From NCBI GenBank assembly GCA_964030475.1, contig CAXIPT010000007.1:736253-800252 (forward strand): DNA of 64,000 bases, read 5' to 3'. The position numbers and the translations under genes are program-made. The stretch is from Tethya wilhelma (taxonomy: Eukaryota > Porifera > Demospongiae > Tethyida > Tethyidae). Below the pieces are notes generated by a model. The model had not been told where the DNA came from and did not search any database. It saw only the letters and a program-made list of their open reading frames with translations. Below, one piece after another: positions 1 to 12,250 of the stretch. The stretch's first letter is position 1. Each line of letters starts with the position of its first letter.

Positions 1-3
1 GAG

Positions 4-599
<596 letters not shown>

Positions 600-1648
600 C
601 CACACCCACCAATCAGGCAGCCACCACCATCACACCCACCATTCCCAAATCACTTCCAATTACCTTCCAACACAAACACACCCTGGGAAACATCATCGCC
701 ATGGAAACCACATGTACAGCAGACACACAATGACAAACTCAACCTCTCTCGGCAACAATAAGCACCGTGAGCAGTCTAGGCTCACAGGGAGAGGGGCTAG
801 ACCGGGAGGCAGCTGCAGTGAGGGGAGTGGCATGACCATCTTCAGCTACGTCTATACTCCGCAGACAGCTTCTGTAAACCATTATCACAGAGGCCGAGGG
901 ATGGTCACCTCTTCTAGGTGGTCAGGACGAGGATGTGATGAACGTACAAGGAGTGGCGACTATAGACGGTTGAGGAGGCTTCGACAGCTCATAGCTCACA
1001 ACCCTAACGCCCTGTCCCAAATGAAGCCCACCATTCGGATGATGTTGAGAGCGTATGGTGTAAAGGTACCACTACCACATGCTGCCAGATTGGACGCTGA
1101 TAAACGGACATCACATGTGTACAAGTGGAGCGAGATATTCCCGGTCAGTGCAGTGTGGCCCGGTGAAACTGACTCTCAAAGTCACCCTGGCATGCAAACT
1201 CTTCAACATTATGCATGGAGAGCTCAACCTGTTACTCCGGCAAGACAAGATGGCGGTAGCTACAGTGTGTGTGAAAGAGAAGCAAAAGGAGGGCCTGTGG
1301 ATCTGGAGCTAAGTAGCTGCAGTGAGGGTGGTGATGGCAGTGCTCCAATACTTGAAGAGAGAGGTTATGATCCACCATCAACTGCTCCTCCTCAAATGAT
1401 GCTCACTGTGAAGCTGCCAAAGATCACTAGCTTGCGTCTCACACAGACATGAACTCAAAAACTCAACAACTATCTTTTTCTCAGTGATAAATAAAAATAA
1501 TAATAATTACATTAAAATCTAATGCAAACCCAGAAAGTTCACACATGAATTGAATTTTGATACAGAGAGAAAGAGGAGAAAATATATATATAATTAGAGA
1601 GTTTAAGATACTGAAGTTAATTGACTACATGCTGTTACTATAGTGATG
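600..1648. other. Unresolved region downstream of the first gene
   Basis: A 307-codon open frame (529-1452, +) crosses this stretch, but its His/Arg-rich composition (HHHHTHHSQ) looks like a shadow frame. Shorter frames look more protein-like, for example MTTPTNQAATTITPTIPK near 596 and CKLFNIMHGELNLLLRQDK near 1189, but they are separated by stops and I could not connect them by splicing. From 1453 to 1648 the DNA is AT-rich with no frame and probably holds the 3' UTRs of the flanking genes. Confidence 0.25.
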
Positions 1649-2885
1649 TCAAACAGGCAGAAGGGAGTATTTACTGACTTGATGGTAGCCTCTCTTTGAG
1701 CCAGGAGTGGCGGTTGATGAGCTAGCTTCATTGAATGGACCTTTCCACATAGTGGACAGGTCACCCTGCATGCATGTATGCACGATGGGAGATTACTGAG
1801 ATAGTATACTGAATACGCAATAGTTTACTGACTATTTTGATAGTTTACTGACAGTATACTGATGGTATACTGACATGCATCTGTTCACCTGTAGAGAGGC
1901 TTTGATGAAGAGAGGTATCAACACACCTGGCACCAGATAGAGGAGGGCTGGTTGGGCTGCCCTGTACCACTCTGAGATTAATGTCGCTATCAGCAGACCT
2001 ACAAAGAAACATAATAATTATTATAATATTTATTATACAGAGCCTAGTTAGTATTTTGGCTTGATAATGAAAAGAGCAGCTGAGAGTAAAAGATTCATTT
2101 GACAATATGTAAAGTTGCTGCCTCTTCTTCACGGAAGAGACAACAAAGAAAGAATATATAAGCACTATTGGCCAAGCAAAATGATGAATGCAAAAATTTC
2201 TCATACATAATAAACACCATGCCACATAGCCTCGTCCCCAGGCCGTCTGCATGCTAGCTTATGTTGCACATTTAAGATCTTTGCTAAAAAATTAAGAAAC
2301 TGGTAAGATTTGTCAGCTTAATTAAGCAATAATAGCACCATGCAGACGGCCTGGGAATGAAGTTAAACTCCATTTACCTGTTGCATATCCGAGAAGAGTT
2401 ATGTTGAAATAGGAACACTTTTGACACGTGAGGAAGAGTCTTGTATGTAAGTGATTCAGAGAGTGGGCAGGGCCACCACGCCCACCAGATTTGGTACACT
2501 CGTTATCAAATCTCATTGCAAAACAAAGCAATAAACCAGGAAGAACCTGGGGAGGAAGTACAATGGTATTAGTAAGTTTTAATTCTACAATCATGAAAAT
2601 ATCTTAAACTCACTATATCTCCTAAGCCTAACATGGCATATCCTTCACCACCAATGAAACTGCATGAATGTGTGCCAAAAGGTACGTGAAATATCATGCG
2701 ATACGATATTACCACAGCAACTACACATTTAAGACATGCATACCTTGGAACAAGAAGCTTCCCAGGGATAGAGAGAGGAGGTCTCGATTTGACCACGTCA
2801 GGAAGATTGAGTTTCTGGCCGACTGCAGCTACCTCAAGAAGAGAAGGGTACGAGATGGTGGTGTGAAATGTAGCGAGCAAAGAAA

Positions 2886-2929
<44 letters not shown>

Positions 2930-3384
2930 GGCATAAACTTACTGGATTGACAGCTTGTTTTGTAGCAACTTCGACCATCACATTTGCTTTGAATATTGAA
3001 GATGAATAAAACACCTGTAATTAACAATTAACATAAGAATTATACGATTGTTCATGTATGTGTGAGCAATAACTCAAACACATGACTCTCGTACTTACCC
3101 AAAACACATCGTAGACCAGGAGTCCCAAAAGGAGGAAGGCAGACAGCTTGAGACTGGGCACACGGACAAATTGAATCATCAACACACAAATGGCCGCCCC
3201 CAACACTATAGGTAGATGGGTGGGGTCAAAGATTCAAACAAAAATAAACAAACAAACAAACAAAGAAACAAAAAACTCACAGTCTAGGCACAACCAGTGT
3301 CCAGTGAGGACCCAGAAGATTGATATACACACAGAGAGTATAGCTGTGAGCCATTTCGCCATCGACACTCTTTGAATTAACATC

Positions 3385-3426
<42 letters not shown>

Positions 3427-4365
3427 GTGAATACCGATTTAAGGTCCTAAAAATTCACATAAGCAACCCACCTTTTAATAGCAGGATAGAAGAGGTTAAA
3501 AATAGCAACTATTGATAAAACTGGAAAAAAGACAAAACATTACATCATAATTACATCACTACATGAACCAGCACCCACACTTACGAGTGCAGACAAATAT
3601 ATAGATGAACATCATGTACTGGAAGAAGTAGAAGAAGACTAAGAGCCAGAAGGATCCCATCAGAGGGAAACACACCACGTGGTAACAGCTCAAGTTATGG
3701 ACACCTGTGAAAGAAGAACACACACACTTACGTTACGATCCTAGTTTCAAGTCTTGTCTACCAAGCCTTTTAGCCCTCTTGCACTCTATAGCTATAGCTA
3801 GGCACATGGCCTTTCTCAAGGAGCATACAGCTAGGTAGAATATCCATGGTACAGAAGAAAATCTTTACAAGACAGTCTTATTTCAATGTTTCCCCACTCA
3901 ATACTCTTGACATACAGATTGATCTGAGAAATGTGACTGGTTAGTCGCTTGCCTTCTGAGGTCGGATTGTCTTGGATTTCTTTGTCCAGTTTCACTGCTC
4001 TCCACGATGCGTGTGTGATCAATACCAGACTGGTGACAAAGATCAGAAACCTAGCTGGATCTAGCAGCTTTATTATCCTTTTAAAAAGGAGGTGAGCAGA
4101 AAAACTTTGTCAAACAATTTGTGCAGAGAAGCAATAGTCCTCTATTCCTAAGCTAAGTTTTAATAATACCCATAAATAGCATAGGATACAGAGGGAGAGC
4201 TATGGTTTACCTTATAATCTGAGATTGTGACGGTTCCTGCGCGATCTGTCTGATGTTCCGCGCTTCTTCTTCAAGTGCACCTTCCTTGCAGGTCGTGCCA
4301 GGCTCATCGGAGCACTGGAGGACCAGTAGAGCCAGCACTATCCAGCCACACACACTCACAGCCAT
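1649..4365 (-). CDS. SPPL3: Signal peptide peptidase-like 3, intramembrane aspartyl protease
   Basis: This is an SPPL3-type GXGD intramembrane protease of the Golgi/ER, which in other animals sheds type II glycosyltransferases. About twelve exons can be linked in phase from ATG at 4365 to a TGA at 1649-1651. Diagnostic pieces in order are LTGHWLCLD, the first catalytic motif LLVYDVFW (YD, about 3140), [10 protein letters not shown], the second catalytic motif AMLGLGDI (GLGD, about 2630), [13 protein letters not shown], and the PAL motif in [11 protein letters not shown] (about 1950), followed by [11 protein letters not shown] as in vertebrate SPPL3. The N-terminus ([18 protein letters not shown]) is hydrophobic and differs from vertebrates. 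The second exon ends at a GC donor (3951-3952). The gene is head-to-head with SUPT20H, and a second copy of its first four exons lies at 11269-12250. Confidence 0.93.
2227..2365. mobile_element. Short foldback MITE with TAGCCTCGT ends, inside an SPPL3 intron
   Basis: The left end TAGCCTCGTCCCCAGGCC and the right end GGCCTGGGAATGAAGTTA are inverted repeats, and the pairing extends inward through GTCTGCATG/CATGCAGAC. It is about 139 bp with no coding capacity. Related pieces lie at 10081-10151, 16211-16308 and 30668-30782. Confidence 0.7.
2890..2928. repeat. (GT)n microsatellite in SPPL3 intron
   Basis: About 39 bp of uninterrupted GT repeats between the exon ending in AVNP and the exon beginning near VAAVGQKL. 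A similar (CA)n tract lies at 3387-3424 in another SPPL3 intron. Confidence 0.9.
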
Positions 4366-4499
4366 GTTTACTGACCCACGTGGAGCGAAAATATTTTGTT
4401 TCAATTTCACCTAATTTTCGTTTAATTAGAGAGTCTTCAGCGAGCGGGCAACTCGTGTGTCAGAGTTGTAGAGAAGGCTAGCCACACACAGCGCTAGTC
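4366..4499. promoter_or_regulatory. Divergent promoter, SPPL3 / SUPT20H (first copy)
   Basis: Only 134 bp separate the SPPL3 ATG (minus) from the SUPT20H ATG (plus). The gap holds a CACGTG E-box near 4377-4382 (CCCACGTGGAG), an AT-rich stretch, and no TATA box close to either start that I can see. A near-identical copy lies at 12251-12386. Confidence 0.6.
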
Positions 4500-4753
4500 A
4501 TGGTGGACCCAGAGAGAATATGGGTGAGGAAATAACTTATCCACTTCGTAGTCTAGGAGTTAAACATCTTTGTAGAAGATGATCTCTTGTTTAGCTACTA
4601 TTTTGGTTGTTTGTTTACCTAATAAGGAAACCTGGTGTTTGTATCTTCACTTCTGCTAATTAAATAATTGGTGTAAAGTTTATTTATTTATTTTTTTTCT
4701 CCCTCTGTAGAAAATTGTCGAAAATAATCGTCTAAATGTACCCATGAAGAAGC
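4500..4753 (+). pseudogene. SUPT20H 5' fragment (exon 1 and part of exon 2)
   Basis: Exon 1 (4500-4523, MVDPERIW then GTGAGG) and the start of exon 2 (from 4711, KIVENNRLNVPMKK) match the complete SUPT20H gene at 12387 almost base for base. The copy stops mid-exon at the single N at 4754, after which the sequence jumps to a CT microsatellite in a THOC5 intron. This mid-exon break at an N suggests an assembly join rather than a natural truncation. Confidence 0.85.
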
Positions 4754-4754
4754 N

Positions 4755-4786
<32 letters not shown>

Positions 4787-6936
4787 CACACCTCTGCTCT
4801 CTTCTCTCCCAGGTTAGCCAAGGAGCAGACCAAGCTAGAAGGAGAGGTCAATTCTCAAGATGCAGCTGTCTCAAAGAAACAAGAGATGCTTGATAGTCTC
4901 CTTCCAACTCTTGAGAATGTCCGTAAGGTGACTCTTCCTCTCCAGGAGCAGCTGGGCATGCCACTGGACAAGAAGAGGGAAGAGAGGGAGCTCTCTCTCT
5001 ACCTTCCTCCGTAAGTTTCTTCTCTCTAGATTCTTCTCTGAATGTAACTACTTCAAAGATTATGTTATCTTATCTTTCCATCAGTCCTCTGTACATCTTC
5101 TTCCAGCAAGCCAGAGCCTACGCCCAGTTTCAAGGTAGGGTATTATGAAGATATGACCAAGTTACATATTTTTTATAACCATTTAGTGACTATTTCTCCC
5201 CATAATTCCAGACCCTGCTCTCTCAGTCTCCATTCTCGGTGATATTGATGAGGCCAAAGCCTTTAAGACACACCCACACCACGACCAGAGTGGTCAGTAT
5301 TAAAGTCCATCTGGTTTGAGAATGCCGGTAGAAAAACTTGAATAACTTTCTAAATATCCAACCGATTTCAAAATTTTAAGCACCATTAGAAAGCGCTCGA
5401 TCTCTCCGTCCTTTTGGTTGCTTTTTCAGCTTCCTACGCCTTACCAATCAAAAGTTAGCTATTTTGTTCCATAGAAAAAAGTATGGTTATGAATCTCATT
5501 AATTCACTTCTGGCGGCATTCTCAAACCAGATGAACTTTAGTGTAGAGTAATAGTATGTGCAGAGAATGACATCATTATGATGTAATCTATTGCATATGC
5601 AGATGAGGAGAGTGGAGAATCAGACACAGAGGGTGATAGTTCATCAAGAAGGGTACGAGAGTTGATGCTCATTGTGACATTCTATGTTGTGTTTAACTGT
5701 TTCTTCTTTGACAGAAGAAACGTCGTAAAAGAAACAAAGGTTCTCATCGTGAAAAGAAAGACGTCTCTAAAGCCTTTCCTCTGGTCATTGGTTTGACTCT
5801 TTCACTGGATGGTATGTAATTCAAACTAATTTATTAGGAATGATGTCATTTCAGAGCTAATTGTTCAGCAACAATTGAACATTAATTTTATTTTCGTATC
5901 GTGTCTTTACTAATTCACCAAAAATTTTGTAAGCAAAAAATTTGTAGCCTTCCATCTTTGATTTCACATCAATTAATAACAAACTCCCCCTCTCCCCTCT
6001 CTCTCTCTCCCAGCCGTGGGATCGGTGCAGCTGTCCTTCAGCTCCCTCCCTCACTTCAGTGCCGTGTGTACCTCTGTCTCCTCCATAGCTCTCTCCGACA
6101 TCCCTGACTCCCAGCTCACCACCATCATCAACAAGTCCTCCTTCCTTCACTGTCTCTTTGATGGGGACACGGGACGTACCTCTCCCAATTCCCTTGTCTC
6201 TTTCCATATAAGGAAGCACGGTGGGGACATCTTCTCGGCGGCTGTGCGTCAGTATGGCTTCCCTTTCAAGTGGGTCCAGCGTCTTTGTGGGATCGAGGAG
6301 AATGTGGAGACGATGGACTCTGTGTCCTCTGAGAGACAGGTGGAGGTGTGTGTGGAGAACATCAGCACGGTGATGAGTGCCCTCAGGCAGAGGTTCATTG
6401 CTCAGGTCTACCTGACTAGGCAACTGGTGAAACTTAATTCAGGTGAATAGTTGAGTTTAGGAATAAAATTTGTAACTTCCAGCCTCTTACCTCTTACCAA
6501 GGCTTCTCCGTTCCCAAGTGATGTGTTTGATATATTAGGAGATTGTTTGCCTGTTTGTGGTCAGTTAGCTTTTATTTCTTGTTTGTTTGTTTGTTTGTTT
6601 TGATTCTTCAGATGATCATCGGCTGGCTCTGGGTCCCAATGTTGTGGAGTTGTTTCCTGATGCTGTCAATTCTCAGCTCACTCGATGGAAGGCTGTTACT
6701 CTCTCTGAGATACAACAGGTTTGTCAGTGAAGAATGACGACAGTAGCACTGGTAGTGGTATAAGGGATGTCATTTTTGTTTGCTTTGTTTTGTTAGACGA
6801 CTCAGTTTGCTAGTTTGCCCATTTTCAACCAACAAGAACAAAGCAATCGTTTCTTCTTAGCAACTTTCCAACTCAATCATGGTATGTAAGATTTGAATTA
6901 TTGTCATACATCTATGATGGAGTAACTTTTTTTTTA

Positions 6937-6982
<46 letters not shown>
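4754..6982 (+). pseudogene. THOC5 partial copy A (central exons)
   Basis: After the N at 4754 and a (CT)n tract come THOC5 exons in normal order: coiled-coil exon 4814-5010 ([12 protein letters not shown] through LSLYLPP), 5084-5133 ([15 protein letters not shown]), 5212-5292 ([16 protein letters not shown]), 5601-5651, 5716-5812 (basic [10 protein letters not shown]), a long exon 6014-6442, 6612-6718 ([16 protein letters not shown]) and 6797-6882. All frames are open and the splice sites look intact, so decay is not visible. The 5' exons and the last exons are absent, and the copy ends in a CT repeat followed by a 42-base N gap. It is a paralogous or allelic fragment of the complete gene at 34783-39822. 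Confidence 0.8.
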
Positions 6983-7024
6983 NNNNNNNNNNNNNNNNNN
7001 NNNNNNNNNNNNNNNNNNNNNNNN
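6983..7024. other. Assembly gap (42 N)
   Basis: A run of 42 N follows a (CT)n tract. It separates THOC5 copy A from an interspersed repeat. Confidence 1.
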
Positions 7025-7990
7025 TAGTAAAAATTTTATAAAAATTAGAAGTGTAGGAATGGGCAGTGCAGTAAAAAGCAATGAAACAAGGTAAGTCTCT
7101 GAATTTCGGCACATGACTACTTCATTTAATGAGTCAATTGCAAGTTTGAATTCCATCATTATAGTGTTGGTCATTTGGCTCATGAGTCAATGCAAGCAAT
7201 CACTTGACTAATTTGGATAAAGTAACAAGTATGTAGAATGTAGGTACACAGTAATGTATAAGAGTTGGGTACAAAAAATGAAGTAGTCATGTGCCGAAAT
7301 TCAGAGACTTACCTTGTTTCATTGCTTTTTACTGCACTGCCCATTCCTACACTTCTAATTTTTATAAAATTTTTACTATACTTGTTCATTCACTTTTTTA
7401 AACACCAAGGTGCTCAATTGTATTCATACAGCAGAGACAGTTGAAAACAAAGCAGAACTGTACATTTAATGCGCATGCGCATTATAAGTAATTGCAAACC
7501 ACGTGGTCTATTGACGACCTTTACCTACATAAAAATGGCTAAATAAAAGTACAGTATTTTATATCGAGATTTTCAAAGCTGCCTAGATTTTGTTTGCTGC
7601 CTTTTCGCCAGCTAACAAGTCAAAAAGGACGTACTACAGATGAAATGAAGTCTCACTATATAGTTAAAGTTGGCTCAATGCCTTTAGTTTGTCTGGAAAT
7701 CGCGTTCAAGTAAGTCAGTTAGGAAGGAAGGAAGGAAGGAAGGAAGAAAGGAAGGAGAACAAAATTGCACTCTTGTGGCTTCTCGCCAGCGCTCTCTCCA
7801 GAGTGCTCCAGAAATTTATGCCAGTTTTCTTGGTTAATACAGTAAGTAAACTGTCTGGGAGAGGCTATAAAATGCATTTGAAGGCTTAGCCTTGTTTCCC
7901 TGAAAGTTTATAAGCATGAACATTTTGTATTGTGTCAATGGGACAGTCGGCCCATTCCTACTATACGTACTACCGTACGTATGATAACTT
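7025..7990. mobile_element. Interspersed element with a palindromic end, copy 1
   Basis: The first part (7025-7380) is a large inverted repeat. About 100 bp starting TAGTAAAAATTTTATAAAAA and containing GTGTAGGAATGGGCAGTGC recurs in reverse complement at 7280-7380. The rest (about 7470-7990) is homologous, in inverted orientation, to about 45415-45930, and it ends in CCCATTCCTACTATACGTAC, so TAGGAATGGGC occurs near both ends. The order relative to the palindromic part is the same in both loci once inverted, so I read it as one element of nearly 1 kb. It contains an E-box-like CCACGTGG and a (GGAA)n stretch near 7724, with no convincing ORF. It abuts a THOC5 intron on the right. Confidence 0.65.
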
Positions 7991-8040
7991 TTTGTGGAAA
8001 TACATAAATGTGTATCCATTTCTTGCTGTTTGTGGTAGTG

Positions 8041-9576
8041 ACTGATTTTTCCCTCCATAATTCCAGACCCTGCTCTCTCAGTCTCCATTCTCGGTGATAT
8101 TGATGAGGCTAAGGCCTTTAAGACACACCCACACCACGACCAGAGTGGTCAGTATCAGTGTATACATATAGTCATAGTGAGTGCAGAGAATGACATCATT
8201 ATGATGTAATCTATTGGATATGCAGATGAGGAGAGTGGAGAATCGGACACAGAGGGTGATAGTTCATCAAGAAGGGTACGAGAGTTGATGCTCATTTTGA
8301 CATCCCATTTGATAATGTGTTTGCTTCTTCTTTGACAGAAGAAACGTCGTAAAAGAAACAAAGGTTCTCATCGTGAAAAGAAAGACGTCTCTAAAGCCTT
8401 TCCTCTGGTCATTGGCTTGACTCTGTCTCTAGATGGTATGTAATTAACTGACAAATAAACATTAGGAATGGTGTCATGTCAGAGCTAAAGGTTCAGTTTT
8501 GGTATCATGTCTTTCCTAGAAGTTATAGTTCACTAAGAAATGGTGGAAAATTTGTAGCCAAAAAATTTCTAACATTTTATGTTGTGGATTGTTTCCCTTG
8601 ACATCAATTCACTACTTCTCCCCCTCTCTCTCTCTCCAGCCGTGGGATTGGTGCAGCTGTCCTTCAGCTCCCTCCCTCACTTCAGTGCCGTGTGTGCCTC
8701 TGTCTCCTCCATAGCTCTCTCTGACATCCCTGACTCCCAGCTCACCACCATCATCGACAAGTCCTCTTTCCTTCACTGTCTCTTTGACGGGGACACGGGA
8801 CGTACCTCTCCCAATTCCCTCGTCTCTTTCCATATAAGGAAGCATGGTGGGGACATCTTCTCGGCGGCCGTGCGTCAGTATGGCTTCCCTTTCAAGTGGG
8901 TCCAGCGTCTTTGTGGGATCGAGGAGAACGTGGAGACAATGGACTCTGTGTCCTCCGAGAGACAGGTGGAGGTGTGTGTGGAGAACATGGGCACGGTGAT
9001 GAGTACCCTCAGGCAGAGGTTCATTGCTCAGGTCTACCTGACTAGGCAGCTGGTGAGACTTAATTCAGGTGAATAGTTGAGTTTAGGAATAAAATTTATA
9101 ACTTCCAGCCTCTTACCTCTTACCAAGGCTTCTCCGTTCCCAAGTGATGTGTCTGATATAATTTAATTATTATTAGGAGATTGTTTGCCTGTTTGTGGTC
9201 AGTTAGCTTTTTATTCCTTGTTTGTTTGTTTGTTTGTTTGTTTGTTTGTTTTGATTCTTCAGATGATCATCAGCTGGCTCTGGGTCCCAATGTTGAGGAG
9301 TTGTTTCCTGATGCTGTCAATTCTCAGCTCACTCGATGGAAGGCTGTTACTCTCTCTGAGATACAACAGGTTTGTCAGTGAAGAATGACGACAGTAGCAC
9401 TGTTAGTGGTCTAAGGGATGTCTATTTCGTTTTGTTAGACGACTCAGTTTGCTAGTTTGGCCATCTTCAACCAACAAGAACGAAGCAATCGTTTCTTCCT
9501 AGCAACTTTCCAACTCAATCATGGTATGTAAGATTTGAATTATTGTCATACGTCTCTGATGGAGTAACTTTTTTTA

Positions 9577-9626
<50 letters not shown>
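8041..9626 (+). pseudogene. THOC5 partial copy B (central exons)
   Basis: This copy begins in the intron before the [16 protein letters not shown] exon (8069-8148) and carries the same downstream exons as copy [11 protein letters not shown] (about 8226), the [10 protein letters not shown] exon (from 8339), the long exon 8640-9069 ([30 protein letters not shown]), [16 protein letters not shown] (9264-9369) and [16 protein letters not shown] (from about 9440). Frames are open. It ends in (CT)n at the single N at 9627. It differs from copy A by scattered substitutions, so it is not a simple repeat of the same reads. Confidence 0.8.
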
Positions 9627-9636
9627 NATTTTTTTA

Positions 9637-9701
<65 letters not shown>
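9580..9701. repeat. (CT)n microsatellite containing an N join
   Basis: Two CT tracts, each preceded by TTTTTACATC, are separated by a single N at 9627. The left tract belongs to a THOC5 intron and the right one to a UFD1 intron. The duplicated 10-mer around the N points to an unresolved assembly overlap. Confidence 0.9.
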
Positions 9702-9706
<5 letters not shown>

Positions 9707-10446
9707 CTCTACAATGATACAATTAACCTTAACTTTGGCTCCTCAGATTAGAGAGTAAACTTCGTTCCTTTGCTTGTCTCACGAAGGGTGATGTCATAGG
9801 TATTGAATACAATGATAAGGTACGTGAGTTACACCCTCTTCATCAACTTAATACATAATATTTATCTCTTTTCCAACAGATTTATGAACTGCTAGTCCTG
9901 GACACAAAACCTGACAAGGAGACAGGTGGAGGTGTGTGTGGAGAACATCGGCATGGTGATGAGTGCCCTCAGGCAGAGGTTTATTGCTCAGGTGTACTTG
10001 ACTAGGCAACTGGTGAAACTTAATTCAGGTGAGATGGATTGTGTCTGCTAATTAGAGCATCAGTACTCAGTAGGCTACTCCTAGCCTCGTACCCAGGCCC
10101 CTCCCTCCTTGAAGGGAAAGGTCAAAGGAGAGAGCCTGGGTATGAAGCTAGTTTTCATGGAATAGTTGGGTTTAGGAATAAGATTTGGAACTTACCCAGG
10201 CTCCTCCCTTCCCAAGTGATGTGTTTGATATAATATATTATTAGGAGATTGTTTGCCTGTTTGTGGTCAGTTAGCTTTTTATTTCTTGTTTTTTTGTTTG
10301 TTTGTTTGTTTCTTTCCTCTTTGTTCAGATGATCATCAGCTGGCTCTGGGTCCCAGTGTTGAGGAGCTGTTTCGTGATCCTGTCAATTCTCAGCTCACTC
10401 GATGGAAGGCTGTTACTCTCTCTGAGATACAGCAGGTTTGTCAGTG
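9702..10446 (+). pseudogene. UFD1/THOC5 chimeric fragment
   Basis: UFD1 exon 4 (about 9747-9819, [18 protein letters not shown]) is followed by UFD1 exon 5 (from 9881, [13 protein letters not shown]). At about 9921 this exon switches, without any N, into the THOC5 long exon (ACAGGTGGAGGTGTGTGTGG, i.e. [12 protein letters not shown] when read in the THOC5 frame). THOC5 sequence then continues with LTRQLVKLNSG and the next exon (about 10329-10435, ALGPSVEELFRDPVNS). The UFD1 frame is lost across the junction. The same junction occurs in inverted orientation at about 55461-55470. A short TAGCCTCGT foldback (10081-10151) sits in the THOC5 intron. Confidence 0.8.
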
Positions 10447-10573
10447 AATCATAGCACTGTAAGTCTTTTGTTCATGGAGATTTTCCCGCCACTGCTGACT
10501 CAGCATACACAGTTGTAGCCACAAATGACCCTTGACCTCTAGTGTTTGACTCGGCATTTCTCATCCCAAACCA

Positions 10574-11267
10574 TGGTGAGCTCAGTATTCTCTCTACTTG
10601 TTGTATACCAGTTCATCGGTATGCATACAATGGTTCTCATATTTTCATGATTGATAATTTTCAAGCATGACCGTTGTAGCCTCCTTCACAAGAGAATTAT
10701 ATATCTTCCCACTTCTTTCCCATTACTAAAGGCATTCTTTGGGTTTGGTGGACCAGGAGGGGAGCACTTTCCATTCGGAGGTGGGATGCCATTCTGTGAG
10801 CAGTATCGCTGCTACTCCATGGTCTTCTCTACCAAGTCCAGTGAGGAGATCAAACATGGCGGTAAGATCATCATGCCTCCCTCGGCACTGGAGAAGCTGG
10901 CCAGACTCAACATCAGCTACCCGATGTTGTTCAAGTTGAGCAACAGAGACAGAGCCACTCACTGTGGAGTGTTGGAGTTTGTGGCAGAAGAGGGAAGAGT
11001 GTATGTGCCTCACTGGGTAAGTCAGTCTGAGGTGTGAGTCTATTGTACAGTCACCCTTGTCTGGTACAACAAGACTGTATACTTGTCCTGGTCTTAGTGT
11101 CTAATGTTAAAATAGCTCTATTCAACTAACTAGTAAATATTACAGCAAGGTTAATCTGTGTGACTATACATTCACAACCATATAGATGATGAACCAGCTG
11201 TGTATTCAAGATGGAGCTATTATTGTCGTCGTGTCCTTGCCTCAAGCAAACTTCTCTCGATTTCAAC
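10574..11267 (+). pseudogene. UFD1 5' fragment (exons 1-2 and part of 3)
   Basis: The start codon ATG at 10574-10576 is the whole coding part of exon 1 (ATG|GTGAGC). Exon 2 (10732-11016) encodes the UFD1 N-terminal fold with [31 protein letters not shown] and [13 protein letters not shown]. Exon 3 begins at 11186 ([14 protein letters not shown]) and is cut mid-exon by the N at 11268, where the sequence jumps to a CA repeat in an SPPL3 intron. The complete gene is at 52946-54932 on the minus strand. Confidence 0.85.
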
Positions 11268-11268
11268 N

Positions 11269-11303
<35 letters not shown>

Positions 11304-12250
11304 GTGAATACCAATTTAAGGTCCTAAAAATCACATAAGCAACCCACCTTTTAATAGCAGGATAGAAGAGGTTAAAAATAGCAACTATTGATAAAACTGG
11401 AAAAAAAACCACAAAACATTACATCATAATTACATCACTACATGAACCAGCACCCACACTTACGAGTGCAGACAAATATATAGATGAACATCATATACTG
11501 GAAGAAGTAGAAGAAGACCAAGAGCCAGAAGGATCCCATCAGAGGGAAACACACCACGTGGTAACAACTCAAGTTATGGACACCTGTGAAAGAAGAACAC
11601 ACACACACTTACGTTACGATCCTAGTTTCAAGTCTTGTCTACCAAGCCTTTTAGCCCTCTTGCACTCTATAGCAAGAGGGCTAAAGCTAGACACATGGCC
11701 CTTCTCAAGGAGCATACAGCTAGGTAGAATATCTATGGTACAGTAGAAAATCTTTACAAGATGTTATATCTTATTTCAATGTTTCCCCACTCAATACTCT
11801 TGACATTGATCTGAGAAGTGTGACTAGTTAGTCACTTACCTTCTGAGGTCGGATTGTCTTGGATTTCTTTGTCCAGTTTCACTGCTCTCCATGATGCGTG
11901 TGTGATCAATACCAGACTGGTGACAAAGATCAGAAACCTAGCTGGATCTAGCAGCTTTATTATCCTTTTAAAAAGGAGGAGAGCAGAAAAACTTTGTCAA
12001 ACAATTTGTGCAGAGAAGCAATATTCCTCTAATTCTAAGCTAAGCTTTAATAATAGCATAATTTACAAGGAAGCAGAGGGAGAGCTATGGTTTACCTTAT
12101 AATCTGAGATTGTGACGGTTCCTGCGCGATCTGTCTGATGTTCCGCGCTTCTTCTTCAAGTGCTCCTTCCTTGCAGGTCGTGCCAGGCTCATCAGAGCAC
12201 TGGAGGACCAGTAGAGCCAGCACTATCCAACCACACACACTCACAGTCAT
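11269..12250 (-). pseudogene. SPPL3 5' fragment (exons 1-4), second copy
   Basis: This repeats 3380-4365 at high identity, starting at ATG 12250 ([14 protein letters not shown]). It includes the exons for [16 protein letters not shown] and [13 protein letters not shown] and the short exon [15 protein letters not shown]. It breaks at a (CA)n tract and the single N at 11268. The catalytic exons are missing. The donor after exon 2 is a normal GT (11838-11839), unlike the GC in the complete gene. Confidence 0.85.

Noticed and set aside
5857..6423. Minus-strand ORFs opposite the THOC5 long exon (also at 8612, 36028 and 36232)
   Set aside because: Antisense shadows of a conserved coding exon, repeated in every THOC5 copy.
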